NCBI GenBank assembly: GCA_016926375.1
Contig: JAFGOR010000266.1
Coordinates: 1-49,755 of the forward strand
Source of the DNA: Bacteroidales bacterium
GTDB taxonomy: Bacteria; Bacteroidota; Bacteroidia; Bacteroidales; UBA10428
Direction of reading: 5' to 3'
Length of the DNA: 49,755 nt
The notes under the pieces are model-generated. The model searched no databases. It worked only from the letters and a program-made list of their open reading frames with translations, and was not told the DNA's origin. Position 1 is the first letter of the stretch. Every line of letters begins with the position of its first letter. A program made the translations under genes and the position numbers. This document shows, one piece after another, positions 9,769-19,626 of this stretch.

Positions 9769-11427
9769 TTAAAACTGGAAGTAAATAAAAGGTTGCAGGC
9801 CGGAGGAAATAGACTGGTATACGATAAACACCACCACCGAAGCGATGATCACCTTCACATAAACGGGCGAGGCAACAAACCGGTTCATCCATTTGTCTTT
9901 TAGTGCACCGGGAAGCCAGTGCAACAGGTAACCCAGCAGCATAATGGCAAAAACCCTCCAGTATGAAAGCAACATGGCCGGAACCTGTGCCCAGCCAAAA
10001 TTGCCTGCCACCTGGTTCATCAGATCCATGGTTCCCTGCATCGATTCGCCACGAAACCAGATGCGGGTGAAGGTTATGAAATTAAAGGTGATGAATATTT
10101 TCCAGAAATTGGCCACCCAGTGGTTGGAGTTTTCCCAGGGGCTTATTTTTTTCCACAGTTTGTAAACTAATATACCTATACCGTTTAGTCCTCCCCAGAT
10201 TACAAACATCCAACTGGCGCCATGCCATAGGCCTCCGATGAGCATGGTCATCATCAGGTTGATGTTGGTGCTTACCGTAAGCCGGAAAGTAGGAACCAGG
10301 TACATAACCAGGGCAAACAAGCCGAAAATTCCTGCAAATACCGGGGCCAGCCAGAGTTTTCCGGATAGCAGCACTATTACCGCCAGCATCAGTGTGAGAC
10401 TGATGTAGGTGAATGGCGATGCACCGCGGTTTCCGCCCATGGGGATATAAAGATAATCTTTGAGCCACGAGGAAAGCGACATGTGCCATCGTTTCCAGAA
10501 ATCGCCACAATTCAGCGCTTTATAGGGCGAGTTGAAGTTTTGAGGCAGATGAAAGCCCATCAGCAGGGCAAGTCCGATGGCCATATCGGTATATCCCGAA
10601 AAATCGCAGTATACCTGCAGTGAATAGCCATAGAGTCCCATCAGGTTCTCAAATCCGCTGTATGATATGGGATTGGCAAATACCCTGTCGATCAGGTTCA
10701 GGGCAATGAAGTCGCCGATAAATAGTTTCTTCACAAGTCCTTTCAGGATCATGAAAATAGCCATCCCAAATTCGGCCTGTGATAAGGAAAATTCTTTATA
10801 CAACTGCGGTATGAACTGTGAAGCACGAACAATTGGCCCGGCAACCAGTTGCGGGAAAAAGGAAACAAAAAAACCGTAATCGGACAATTTGGTTACAGGT
10901 TTTATATCGCCTCGATAAATATCGAGTATGTAACTTATGGTTTGAAAGGTAAAAAAGGAAATTCCCACCGGAGGAAGCAGTTTCCCGATATCGAAATGGG
11001 TTCCAACCAGCATATTCGACCAGAATGCCCCGTGGTTGATCACCTGAAAACTGGTACCGAACAGCTGATTGACCGTTTCGGTAAAGAAGATATCGTATTT
11101 GAAAAAAGCCAGTACAAAAAGGGTAATCGACAGGCTAAGTGCCACCCAGGCTTTTTTGCCCGATTTGGTTTTGGCCCGGTAAATGGCCTGGCCGATAAAA
11201 AAGTCAACAACAGTTACAAATATTAAAATAAATAAAAAAAGTCCCCCCGTTTTGTAATAGAAGAACAGAGAAACCAGCCACAGGTATATATTGCGCAGGT
11301 TGAGTTTCTTGTAAAGCAGTGAGTAAAACAGGAGCACCACAATAAAAAATCCCCAGAAATACAGCCGTGTAAAGATCAGGGGCGTATCCGAATTGAAGAG
11401 GAATATTTGTTTCAGCTGGTCAATCAT
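9769..11427 (-). CDS. MBOAT family O-acyltransferase (AlgI/PatA-like)
   Basis: FPQLVAGPIVRASQF, DFSGYTDMAIGLALLMGFHLPQNFNSPY, FWKRWHMSLSSWLKDYLYIPMGGNR, GLWHGASWMFVIWGGLNG (active-site His). Confidence 0.95.
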   Translation of the reverse strand: MIDQLKQIFLFNSDTPLIFTRLYFWGFFIVVLLFYSLLYKKLNLRNIYLWLVSLFFYYKTGGLFLFILIFVTVVDFFIGQAIYRAKTKSGKKAWVALSLSITLFVLAFFKYDIFFTETVNQLFGTSFQVINHGAFWSNMLVGTHFDIGKLLPPVGISFFTFQTISYILDIYRGDIKPVTKLSDYGFFVSFFPQLVAGPIVRASQFIPQLYKEFSLSQAEFGMAIFMILKGLVKKLFIGDFIALNLIDRVFANPISYSGFENLMGLYGYSLQVYCDFSGYTDMAIGLALLMGFHLPQNFNSPYKALNCGDFWKRWHMSLSSWLKDYLYIPMGGNRGASPFTYISLTLMLAVIVLLSGKLWLAPVFAGIFGLFALVMYLVPTFRLTVSTNINLMMTMLIGGLWHGASWMFVIWGGLNGIGILVYKLWKKISPWENSNHWVANFWKIFITFNFITFTRIWFRGESMQGTMDLMNQVAGNFGWAQVPAMLLSYWRVFAIMLLGYLLHWLPGALKDKWMNRFVASPVYVKVIIASVVVFIVYQSISSGLQPFIYFQF

Positions 11428-12760
11428 GGAGACTGGATACTGGATATTGGATGCTGGATGCCGGACCTGCCTGCGCTGCCGCTCCCTGCCTACCGGACAG
11501 GCAGGTGGCAGGTAAGTACTTACTAGTGGCCTGTTGCAGCAGGTGGTTATCCCAGCTGGTCAGGAATGCCGAGAAGAACAGGTCGCCCTTGAGCAGGTAG
11601 CCGGGTTTGTTGAAATGGATGTGATCACGGCCCATCAGTCCGCTTTTGTACCAGACGGCAGCTGAGTTCAGGCCTCCCATAATGTTGTAAAAATCCCATA
11701 CACCATAACCATACTTATGGGCAATGTTGAAGATCACTTCCCGTATTTTTGCCGTATTGGTATTGGTATATCTCTTAAAAAGGTAGCTGTCATTGGGCAC
11801 GGTGAGCAAAATGGCTGCACTTGGGGCTGCCCTTCTTACTGAATCAAGAAACATGAGATACTCATCCTGGTAGGCCTTGGGATCGAATGACCGGGTATTT
11901 CCCTCGTTGGTGCCAATTGAAATAATTACCCAGTCGGGGTGTAGCGAACTCAACTGCGGCCTGAAAAGGTCGCATTTGAGGTATGAAGTGAACCGGGCGC
12001 CGTTAACTCCAATGGTATTATAAACAACACCCGGGTCGTCATTTTCGAGGCTGATGCCGTAAAGTTGGAAGGGTGACCGGGTGGAATCGGGCTGGTTAAC
12101 AACCATCCGCAGCGTATCGGTATGTTTCGAAAGCGCGTATTGAATGTATTTTCCGTAAGCATTTATGCTTACTTCTTCAACCAGTTCCTGAGGCACAATG
12201 CGGGGATAGGCTATGCTGTCGGTTACATTGCAGTATATTCTGATTCGGTTGAAATCATAGTTTTGAATTGAATCGAACTGCGATACTACATTCAATTCCC
12301 CGGTTTTACTTACGAGTACAGCTGTAATGCCTGAAAGGCCCATGGTGAATGCAGGCTGTGATTCAGTATTCTTACTGGTGAGCCATTCACCTGTAAAAGA
12401 GATCTTCAGATTGGAGGGAGTGTTGGTTTTGGCCAGCTTGTATGGGAAAAAGAATCCCCTGGACCCCAGAATGCCGGGATAAAACGATTGCAAATCCTGT
12501 CTGATGCGGTGGGTATAAATATCGGCCTGTATGTGTGATCCTCCGATATGCACTATGTTGATGCGGTTTTTTCCCGACCGGATCAGCGTATCGAATTTGG
12601 CAAAAAGCTCCTCGTATCCCGGGTTGTTCCGGGCTCCTTCAAACTGATTTGCCTGGTACTGAATAAAGTTGTATTGCGGCAAATCAAGGGGCAGGGGAGC
12701 AACCTGGGCCACAAGCGGCTGAAATGCAAGGGCGATATAAAAAAGAAAGCTATTGCGCAT
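11420..12760 (-). CDS. SGNH/GDSL-family hydrolase/O-acyltransferase with signal peptide; ORF track start 12862, MRNSFLFYIALAFQPLVAQ start at 12760 preferred
   Basis: NIVHIGGSHIQAD (block I), VIISIGTNEG, GRDHIHFNKPGY (D-x-x-H); secretion signal at Met35 of the ORF. Confidence 0.85.
   Translation of the reverse strand: MRNSFLFYIALAFQPLVAQVAPLPLDLPQYNFIQYQANQFEGARNNPGYEELFAKFDTLIRSGKNRINIVHIGGSHIQADIYTHRIRQDLQSFYPGILGSRGFFFPYKLAKTNTPSNLKISFTGEWLTSKNTESQPAFTMGLSGITAVLVSKTGELNVVSQFDSIQNYDFNRIRIYCNVTDSIAYPRIVPQELVEEVSINAYGKYIQYALSKHTDTLRMVVNQPDSTRSPFQLYGISLENDDPGVVYNTIGVNGARFTSYLKCDLFRPQLSSLHPDWVIISIGTNEGNTRSFDPKAYQDEYLMFLDSVRRAAPSAAILLTVPNDSYLFKRYTNTNTAKIREVIFNIAHKYGYGVWDFYNIMGGLNSAAVWYKSGLMGRDHIHFNKPGYLLKGDLFFSAFLTSWDNHLLQQATSKYLPATCLSGRQGAAAQAGPASSIQYPVSSLHD
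11433..11509 (-). repeat. Composite short repeat: heptads (CTGGATA)n-like 11433-11465, then GC-rich hairpin CCTGCCT-ACCGGAC-AGGCAGG (11485-11505)
   Basis: Direct reading; reverse complement resembles 48926-48960 (GGCAGGCAGGTCCAGTATCC). Confidence 0.7.
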
Positions 12761-14204
12761 ATTTTTCGAACTTGTGATATTCCAGAATAAAGGCATTGTA
12801 AAACATTTGCGCAATGGTTTTTGCACCCCGCGAGTTGAAATGAACATAGTCGTTTGAAGCAAGAGAAGGCTCAGCCGACACCCACGAGGGCATCGAGTTT
12901 TTTCCTCCCATGGCCTCGTACATGTCCCAGAAAGCAGATCCCGACTTAAAAGCAGCTTTTCTCAATGCGTCTCGTACCTTTTCTACATTCGGATTGGTAA
13001 TATACTGATTTTTATCTTTTATAGACATATCGGCAACCCCGATCACCAGAATTTTTGCACCCGGGCATAAGGTTTTGATCCGGATAATCTGGCTGTAATA
13101 CCAGTTTTCGTAACCGGTGTAGTTGCTGAGGCCGGCCGGCACGAAATTTCCGCCGAACTGGAGTATAAAGAGCTTCACATTGAGTTCTTTGTACATGGCT
13201 GCCATGAGCTCTTCATCGAAGTTGGTGAAAAAGAGTCCCGAACACCCGCGCAGCGGAATGTTGTCCACTGCGATTCCTTTGCTGCCGTCGAGGGCAATTC
13301 CGTATATTTCAGGACTTGCCTGTCCCCTGAACCGGAGTTTCATTTTTTTGGAGGGGCTGTCGAACTTCCAGCGGATTACATTCATTTTTGAGGATGCCGG
13401 GAAGATGTCTGCGTCAGTCAGCTGATCATCGAGGTATAGTTCGCTGAGAAAAGGGGATTTGTTTTGCCCGTAGAATATTCTGCACTGGGTAAAATTTCGG
13501 GTGTTCTGGTATCCATAGGGCGACATGCTGAAAGTGACCCAGGCATCAGCAGTATCAATTTGGTTCATGTTATTCTCCTGTACAAAACTGCAAAAGCTTG
13601 CCAGGGCTCCATACCGCCTGTGCTTAACCGTAGTATCTTTTTTACCGAACCCGATGCGCCTGTCCCAATTGTCAGAATTCTCCTGTTTCATGGAAAACCC
13701 GTAAGGATATAGTTGAGAGGCGGGTACCAGACCTGCACCCGATCCGCCAAAACGTGTCTGAAGCTTGTTTCTTAACAGTGAGGTGATTCGGTCGTCTTCA
13801 ATTTGGGAGTCGCCATAATGCATGATTCTGATGAGTTGCCCTGAAGATGGAAGGTTTTTCAGCGTGCGGAAGAATGAATACAGTATGGTGGTATCATTAC
13901 CGGGGTATTCGATGGGGGTGATGCTTTTAATGAGGCTGTCGGTGCTGACTTTAAAACTCCTCTGCGAAGCATTCCCTTCAGCAATGGCTGTGAGAACAGT
14001 GTCATTGATGAGGTCCTGTTGCCGGAGTATCTGGTTGATATCGGCATATTTTACCTGGTTGGATGAAAGCAGGTCTTTGGCCGTAAAAAAGCGTAGCTTC
14101 ATTTTCCCGGCAAGGGGTATACCGTCATCGGGAAAATACAGGGCACCTGCAATGAGCAGGGTGAATACCGAAAGCAGGAAAAGCAGAATGCCCGATGGTT
14201 TCAT
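12750..14204 (-). CDS. SGNH/GDSL-family hydrolase/O-acyltransferase
   Basis: IMHYGDSQIEDDRI (GDS), LFILQFGGNF, ASNDYVHFNSRGAKTIAQ (D-x-x-H); N-terminal TM. Confidence 0.87.
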   Translation of the reverse strand: MKPSGILLFLLSVFTLLIAGALYFPDDGIPLAGKMKLRFFTAKDLLSSNQVKYADINQILRQQDLINDTVLTAIAEGNASQRSFKVSTDSLIKSITPIEYPGNDTTILYSFFRTLKNLPSSGQLIRIMHYGDSQIEDDRITSLLRNKLQTRFGGSGAGLVPASQLYPYGFSMKQENSDNWDRRIGFGKKDTTVKHRRYGALASFCSFVQENNMNQIDTADAWVTFSMSPYGYQNTRNFTQCRIFYGQNKSPFLSELYLDDQLTDADIFPASSKMNVIRWKFDSPSKKMKLRFRGQASPEIYGIALDGSKGIAVDNIPLRGCSGLFFTNFDEELMAAMYKELNVKLFILQFGGNFVPAGLSNYTGYENWYYSQIIRIKTLCPGAKILVIGVADMSIKDKNQYITNPNVEKVRDALRKAAFKSGSAFWDMYEAMGGKNSMPSWVSAEPSLASNDYVHFNSRGAKTIAQMFYNAFILEYHKFEKYAQ

Positions 14205-14278
14205 TTACAGCATGAATTTAGTGCCGTTGGCTAACAGCTAATGGCTACTCATGTATACGCTGTAAATCAAACCGCGTT

Positions 14279-15856
14279 TCAAGATTTGGGTCTAATTTTC
14301 AATTGCTGGCCGGCCCTGATTTTTGCAGCGTCTGTAAGATTATTCCATTGTTTTACCTCGGATTCGGTTACGCCGGGATATTTCTTGATGATATCCCAAA
14401 TGGTGTCGCCCTGTTTCACGGTATAAATCACATAACCATTGCCGGCAGCAAGTGGCTGGGCAGGTTGTGCGGCTTCCGTTGTAACCGTTTTTCCAATCCG
14501 GGCCTGTTTTTGGGCAAACGACAAATTATTGATATCCTCGTATTTGGAAACCTTATTCCGGGGCACGTAAATCGACAGTTTCTGTCCGCTTCGAATGGTG
14601 TTGTGTCGTATGTTATTCCAGTAGCGGATATCAGAAAGGCGCACATTGTACCACATGGCAATAAAGCCCAGGTTATCTCCCTCTTTAACGGTGTAGGAAA
14701 GTTTGGCATAATTACCCGGAGGGGGTTCGTTAAATCCGTTACGGGCGTCATAGGCAGTGGGGCTGGTAATGGCCTTTTCCGGATTGAAGTAAACGGAATC
14801 CTTATAAGCATAGATATCTTTTTCCAGGTCGATAAACCGGGTTACCTGATCCATGGGCAGCCTGAGCGACATAGGTTGGTTGTGAACAGGAATGATATCT
14901 GTGCGGTATTGTGGGTTCATATCTTTAAGCAGAGGGACCGGAATTCCAAGAACTTCAGAAATCTGCATGAAGTGCAGGTTTTTGGTAATCATGATGGTAT
15001 CGCTGGTCACCGGGAAATTAACGGGTATGGGCTTCAGGTTGTGTTCGCGATAGTAATTCATCACGTAGGTTGCCGCAATAAATGCCGGAACATGGCCCCT
15101 GGTTTCGCGGGGGAGGTAGTAGTAAATATCCCAGTAATTTCTTTTTCCGCCCGATCTCCGGATGGCTTTGTTAACATTTCCCGGGCCGCAGTTGTAGGCG
15201 GCAATTACCAGGGTCCAATCGTGGTAAATGGCATACAGGTCTTTCACATACCGGACGGCTGCGTAAGTTGCTTTGATGGGGTCGCGGCGTTCGTCAACCA
15301 GTGAATTGATGGTAAGTCCGTAGGACCGGCCGGTGCCATACATGAACTGCCACAGACCCACTGCACGTGTACGTGAAGTGGCCCGGGGGTTCAAGGCCGA
15401 CTCGATGATCGACATATACTTCATCTCATTGGGAACGTCGTAGTAATCGAAAATGTCATCGAACAGCGGGAAGTAATATTGTGAAAGGCCCAGCATCACG
15501 CCTACAGATCCTCTTTTCTGCCGGGTATACACTTCAATGTACCTGCGTACAATGGAGTTGTAGGTCAGGTCGACTACGGTGGGTATCTTTTTCAGCCTTT
15601 CAATATATACTGAATCGGAGAAATCGGGAATCAGGCTGTCGGCTCCGTTATTCCAGAATTCAGGGTCGCTGCCTACGGATTGTCCGACGTAGTATAGGTT
15701 CAACAAACTATCCAGGTTTTCATCGAAATTTAAATCGGTGATTACCGTATCGTTCATGATGGCGGAGGGAATGGTATCACGCGGGGGTATGGTATTGGCA
15801 AATAAGGCAGTTCCTAAATTGGTCAGCAAAATTCCTGTAAGGAGGTACTTCATCAT
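14279..15856 (-). CDS. mltD: Membrane-bound lytic murein transglycosylase D-like with two LysM domains
   Basis: SLT motifs ESALNPRATSRTRAVGLWQFMYGTGRSYGL, VIAAYNCGPGNVNKAI; LysM YTVKEGDNLGFIA and YTVKQGDTIWDII. Confidence 0.95.
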   Translation of the reverse strand: MMKYLLTGILLTNLGTALFANTIPPRDTIPSAIMNDTVITDLNFDENLDSLLNLYYVGQSVGSDPEFWNNGADSLIPDFSDSVYIERLKKIPTVVDLTYNSIVRRYIEVYTRQKRGSVGVMLGLSQYYFPLFDDIFDYYDVPNEMKYMSIIESALNPRATSRTRAVGLWQFMYGTGRSYGLTINSLVDERRDPIKATYAAVRYVKDLYAIYHDWTLVIAAYNCGPGNVNKAIRRSGGKRNYWDIYYYLPRETRGHVPAFIAATYVMNYYREHNLKPIPVNFPVTSDTIMITKNLHFMQISEVLGIPVPLLKDMNPQYRTDIIPVHNQPMSLRLPMDQVTRFIDLEKDIYAYKDSVYFNPEKAITSPTAYDARNGFNEPPPGNYAKLSYTVKEGDNLGFIAMWYNVRLSDIRYWNNIRHNTIRSGQKLSIYVPRNKVSKYEDINNLSFAQKQARIGKTVTTEAAQPAQPLAAGNGYVIYTVKQGDTIWDIIKKYPGVTESEVKQWNNLTDAAKIRAGQQLKIRPKS

Positions 15857-15875
15857 CTTTTTTTGGCAAAAATAA

Positions 15876-16532
15876 TCAAAATCCCAAATTAATCCGGAAA
15901 CCCAGGGACGCGGTTAAACCTGGGCCCTGAATCAGAGCAGGTTCCATTTTCAGACTCAGGTCATCCGAAATATCATAATTAAAGAAATAGGCGTCAACCA
16001 TGGCGTCTATCACGTTAAGCAGGTAAATGGCGCCCATTCCGGCGATGCTGAGATCGCGGTAGCGACGATAAAAGTCGCGACCCCGGGGGAGAACTGCAAA
16101 CCTGTAGCGAAGTCCGTCGATTAGAAATACATCATTATCACTGGCTGTTGGTTTGTTATTATCATAAGTATCCCTGAATTTCTCGTACTTATTCTGGTTG
16201 TAAATAATAAAGTAGGCGAAAGCGCCACCGGCGCCATAAATGATGGGAAGTTTCCAGTATTTGTGGTTGTATACCTGCCCAAGACCCGGGCATATCAGGG
16301 AATACATGATGGCTTTATGGGGGGAATGCTTTTTTATAACAGCAGCAACAAAAGCAGTGTCGGACTGAGGTACGGTGTTTTGTTCAGCAATGGAAATTCG
16401 TTTCCGAATGGTATCCTGTTCCTGTGCGGTAACAGGAAATGTATTAACAATCAGCATCAATCCGACTATAAAAATACCAGCCAGGAGATGCAGCAATCTT
16501 ATTCCACTAATTGTTGACTGTCTGAGAAACAA
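15876..16532 (-). CDS. DUF5683 domain-containing protein
   Basis: HKAIMYSLICPGLGQVYNHKYWKLPIIYGAGGAFAYFI; position between parB and mltD as in other Bacteroidota. Confidence 0.82.
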   Translation of the reverse strand: MFLRQSTISGIRLLHLLAGIFIVGLMLIVNTFPVTAQEQDTIRKRISIAEQNTVPQSDTAFVAAVIKKHSPHKAIMYSLICPGLGQVYNHKYWKLPIIYGAGGAFAYFIIYNQNKYEKFRDTYDNNKPTASDNDVFLIDGLRYRFAVLPRGRDFYRRYRDLSIAGMGAIYLLNVIDAMVDAYFFNYDISDDLSLKMEPALIQGPGLTASLGFRINLGF

Positions 16533-16544
16533 AGTTAAACCGCT

Positions 16545-17438
16545 TTAATCTTTAAGGCGGTCAAAGATACCGATAATTCTTTCGAGTTCATCATCTGACC
16601 GGAACGGAATAACGATTTTTCCCGACCCGTTATTGTTGTGCTGAAAAGAAACCTTTGTGTTGAAGAAGCCAGACAATTGGTTTTTCAATTCGTCATAGGC
16701 ACTTGCCGGACTTTTCTGCGGCTTAGTTTCTTCGGGTTCCGGGTGTTTGAGCAGGTCGCTTTCGAGTTTTCTGGCGAGTTCCTCTGTTTTCCTAACTGAG
16801 AGTTCTTCCTCAATTATCTTATAGAAAAGTTTCAGCTGGTCGTGCGGATCATCAATGCCTGCAAGGGCACGGGCATGGCCCATGGAAATCTTGTTGTCGC
16901 GAACGCCAACCTGAATTTCGGCAGGGAGTTTCAGCAGCCTGAGATAATTGGCCACTGTGGCTCTTTTTTTCCCGACTCTTACACTGAGGTTTTCCTGGGT
17001 TAGCTCACATTCTTCCAACAGCCTTTGATAGCTGATGGCAATATCCACAGCATTCAGGTCTTCGCGCTGAATGTTTTCAACCAGGGCCATTTCAAGCATA
17101 CCCTGATCATTAGCCGTTCGGATGTAGGCAGGTATATGAGTCAGACCCGCAATACGGGCAGCTCTGAAACGCCTTTCTCCGGTAATCAGCTGAAAACGGC
17201 CGGTTTCCATCTGGCGAACCGTAATGGGCTGGATAACTCCTATTTCTTTAATAGATGAAGAGAGTTCTTCAAGGGCTTCGCTGTCAAATACCGTGCGTGG
17301 CTGAAACGGATTGGTATCAACCAGGTCGATATGGATTTCAGTTCCTGTAGCAACAGCTTCTCTGGCAACCACCTCAACAGGTTCCGCCTCTTCAATGAGG
17401 GCTCCCAAACCCCTTCCTAATGCATTCTTTTTTGCCAT
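16545..17438 (-). CDS. parB: Chromosome partitioning protein ParB
   Basis: NPFQPRTVFD, LITGERRFRAARIAGLTHIPAYIR, ALVENIQREDLNAVDIAISYQRL, KISMGHARALAGI. Confidence 0.97.
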   Translation of the reverse strand: MAKKNALGRGLGALIEEAEPVEVVAREAVATGTEIHIDLVDTNPFQPRTVFDSEALEELSSSIKEIGVIQPITVRQMETGRFQLITGERRFRAARIAGLTHIPAYIRTANDQGMLEMALVENIQREDLNAVDIAISYQRLLEECELTQENLSVRVGKKRATVANYLRLLKLPAEIQVGVRDNKISMGHARALAGIDDPHDQLKLFYKIIEEELSVRKTEELARKLESDLLKHPEPEETKPQKSPASAYDELKNQLSGFFNTKVSFQHNNNGSGKIVIPFRSDDELERIIGIFDRLKD

Positions 17439-17443
17439 ATCTT

Positions 17444-18244
17444 TTACTCAATAATTTTCTGGTTAGCAGGGATTTTGGTATTCCCGTTTTTTTGAAGCAC
17501 CTCGCGTGCGAGATTCAGGTAGTTGAGCGAGCCCTTGGATTCGGCATCGTACATAATAACCGGCTTCCCGAAACTGGGAGCTTCACTGATCTTAATGTTC
17601 CTTTGAATGATGGTGTCGAATACCATCTGCTGGAAATGCCGGCGGACTTCTTCAACAACCTGGTTTGACAGCCGCAGGCGTGAATCATACATGGTAAGCA
17701 CAAATCCTTCTATCTCCAGTTCGGGATTCAGCCTGCTCTGGATTATTTTAATGGTGTTGAGCAGTTTACCCAGACCTTCCAATGCAAAATACTCACATTG
17801 AACAGGAATCATGATGGAGTCGGCTGCAGTAAGTGAATTAACGGTGATCAGTCCGAGCGATGGTGAACAATCGATCAGAATGTAGTCGTATTTTTTTTCT
17901 ATTTTATCAATGACGGCTTTGAGCATCCTTTCACGATTGGGCATGTTGAGCATTTCAATTTCCGCACCAACCAGGTCAATGCTCGATGGCAAGAGGTCGA
18001 GGCCTTCTATTTCACTGTTCAGGATGACATCGTTGGGATTGACTTCATCAATAAGGCATTCATAAATGCCGGTCTTGATGTTTTTCAGGTCGAAACCCGA
18101 GCCTGATGTGGCATTGGCCTGAGGATCAGCGTCAATCATCAATACTTTCTTCTCCAAAACTGCCAGGCTGGCAGCCAGATTGATGGTGGTTGTGGTTTTA
18201 CCTACTCCGCCTTTCTGATTTGCAATGGCTATAATTTTACCCAT
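17444..18244 (-). CDS. parA: Chromosome partitioning ATPase ParA/Soj
   Basis: MGKIIAIANQKGGVGKTTTTINLAASLA (deviant Walker A), VLMIDADPQANATSG, YILIDCSPSLGLITVN. Confidence 0.97.
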   Translation of the reverse strand: MGKIIAIANQKGGVGKTTTTINLAASLAVLEKKVLMIDADPQANATSGSGFDLKNIKTGIYECLIDEVNPNDVILNSEIEGLDLLPSSIDLVGAEIEMLNMPNRERMLKAVIDKIEKKYDYILIDCSPSLGLITVNSLTAADSIMIPVQCEYFALEGLGKLLNTIKIIQSRLNPELEIEGFVLTMYDSRLRLSNQVVEEVRRHFQQMVFDTIIQRNIKISEAPSFGKPVIMYDAESKGSLNYLNLAREVLQKNGNTKIPANQKIIE

Positions 18245-18496
18245 GTATCGATTTTTGCTTTTCTAGTTTATTCCGCACCAAGAACGGCCTCAAAAATACA
18301 ATTTAATAAGCCAGCGGTTTTTTAATTATTTGGGCCTTTTACAAACAATAATTTTTCATTTATGAACAAGTTATTAACAACGCGATCTATGCGATTGAGT
18401 GTTAATAAACTAATATAAATAACTGTTAAACAATCAAATAGATATTAACAATTCAATGGTAATAACTGGTTCATAAGTGAATAAAGCCCGAAAATT

Positions 18497-19603
18497 TCAA
18501 AGTGCAGGTTTCAATTCCAGTTCATAAAGAACAGGCCAGTTTTTTCCGGTTACATACAGGTGTCCGTTGGCGGGGTTATAGGCTATTCCGTTGAGTACCT
18601 TATTATAATCTCCTTTTGAACCGGAAGGCATCAGGGTTTCGAGTTCGATTTTTCCGGTGACCTTTCCGCTTTCAGGCTCAATAACAACGATGAAAGACTC
18701 TCCGTAAACATTGGCGAGTACCTTTCCATTGATATACTCAATCTCGTTCAGCGAGTCTATGCGTCCTTTGTTGTCGAACACCTCAACACGGTCAACCTGG
18801 GTAAAAAATTCAGGTTCCAGGTAAAAGAGCTGGGCCGATCCGTCGGTCATGATCAGGAAATTGTTGTTGGCTGTAAGTCCCCAACCTTCCAAAAACTGGT
18901 AATCAAAACTCCGGATTTGTTTCAGGGTATTTTTATCGTAAACAAATCCAACTTGTGATCTGTAAGTAATCTGATATATCTGATCTTTGAACAGGGCAAT
19001 ACCTTCGCCAAAATATTGCGGGGCCATATGAGTTATCTTTTCTGGCTTGCCTGTTTCCATATCCACAATCCGAACAGATGACTTGCCTTCCAAACCGGTA
19101 CTTTCATACAGCTTCCCATTGCTGTATACAAGTCCCTGAGTATATGCCAGGTCGTCATGCGGCAATTTCCGGATTACCCGGTATGTGTATTGCTGTGGCT
19201 CCAGGTTGGAAAGCACTACCAGGTTGATGTTGTGCGATTCCTGAAGCGAGTCGGAAAAATAAACAAGTATTTTCAGGGTTATCTTTCCAACCCTGCTGTT
19301 GGCAGAATGCCAATACAAGCGGGCCGGCAATCCGGGATGGATTATTGCAGGACCTTTTCCTCCGGATACTGCAAGCGAGTCAATTGTTGCCGTACTGTCT
19401 GCCTGTACAATTTCAATTTTTACCGAGTCACCGCTTGTGATTACCTGGTTGGGTTGAGGTGTGATTAAACGGATACGGGTTGGAGCTGCTTTACCGGTAA
19501 GGTTGTCTGCATGCCGGGGGGCATTTTTCCGGCAGCAACTCAGCGACAGAATAAGTATCATCGCGGTAAACAGAAGCGATACTATGCGGGAAAAGGGCTT
19601 CAT
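18497..19603 (-). CDS. Glutaminyl-peptide cyclotransferase (glutamine cyclotransferase family) lipoprotein
   Basis: DDLAYTQGLVYSNGKLYESTGLEGKSSVRIVDMETG, EGWGLTANNNFLIMTDGSAQLFYLEPEFF, LNEIEYINGKVLANVY; lipobox-like LSLSC. Confidence 0.93.
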   Translation of the reverse strand: MKPFSRIVSLLFTAMILILSLSCCRKNAPRHADNLTGKAAPTRIRLITPQPNQVITSGDSVKIEIVQADSTATIDSLAVSGGKGPAIIHPGLPARLYWHSANSRVGKITLKILVYFSDSLQESHNINLVVLSNLEPQQYTYRVIRKLPHDDLAYTQGLVYSNGKLYESTGLEGKSSVRIVDMETGKPEKITHMAPQYFGEGIALFKDQIYQITYRSQVGFVYDKNTLKQIRSFDYQFLEGWGLTANNNFLIMTDGSAQLFYLEPEFFTQVDRVEVFDNKGRIDSLNEIEYINGKVLANVYGESFIVVIEPESGKVTGKIELETLMPSGSKGDYNKVLNGIAYNPANGHLYVTGKNWPVLYELELKPAL

Positions 19604-19626
19604 CGGAGGTAAAAAATGAGGGGTGG

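Noticed and set aside
14303-15304. 333-aa plus-strand ORF opposite mltD
   Set aside because: Fully antisense to a gene with clear SLT and LysM motifs; no own domain signature.
16545-18496. parS site (TGTTTCACGTGAAACA-like) near parAB
   Set aside because: No match seen by eye; the closest string, TGTTTCACGGTA near 14412, lacks the second half-site.
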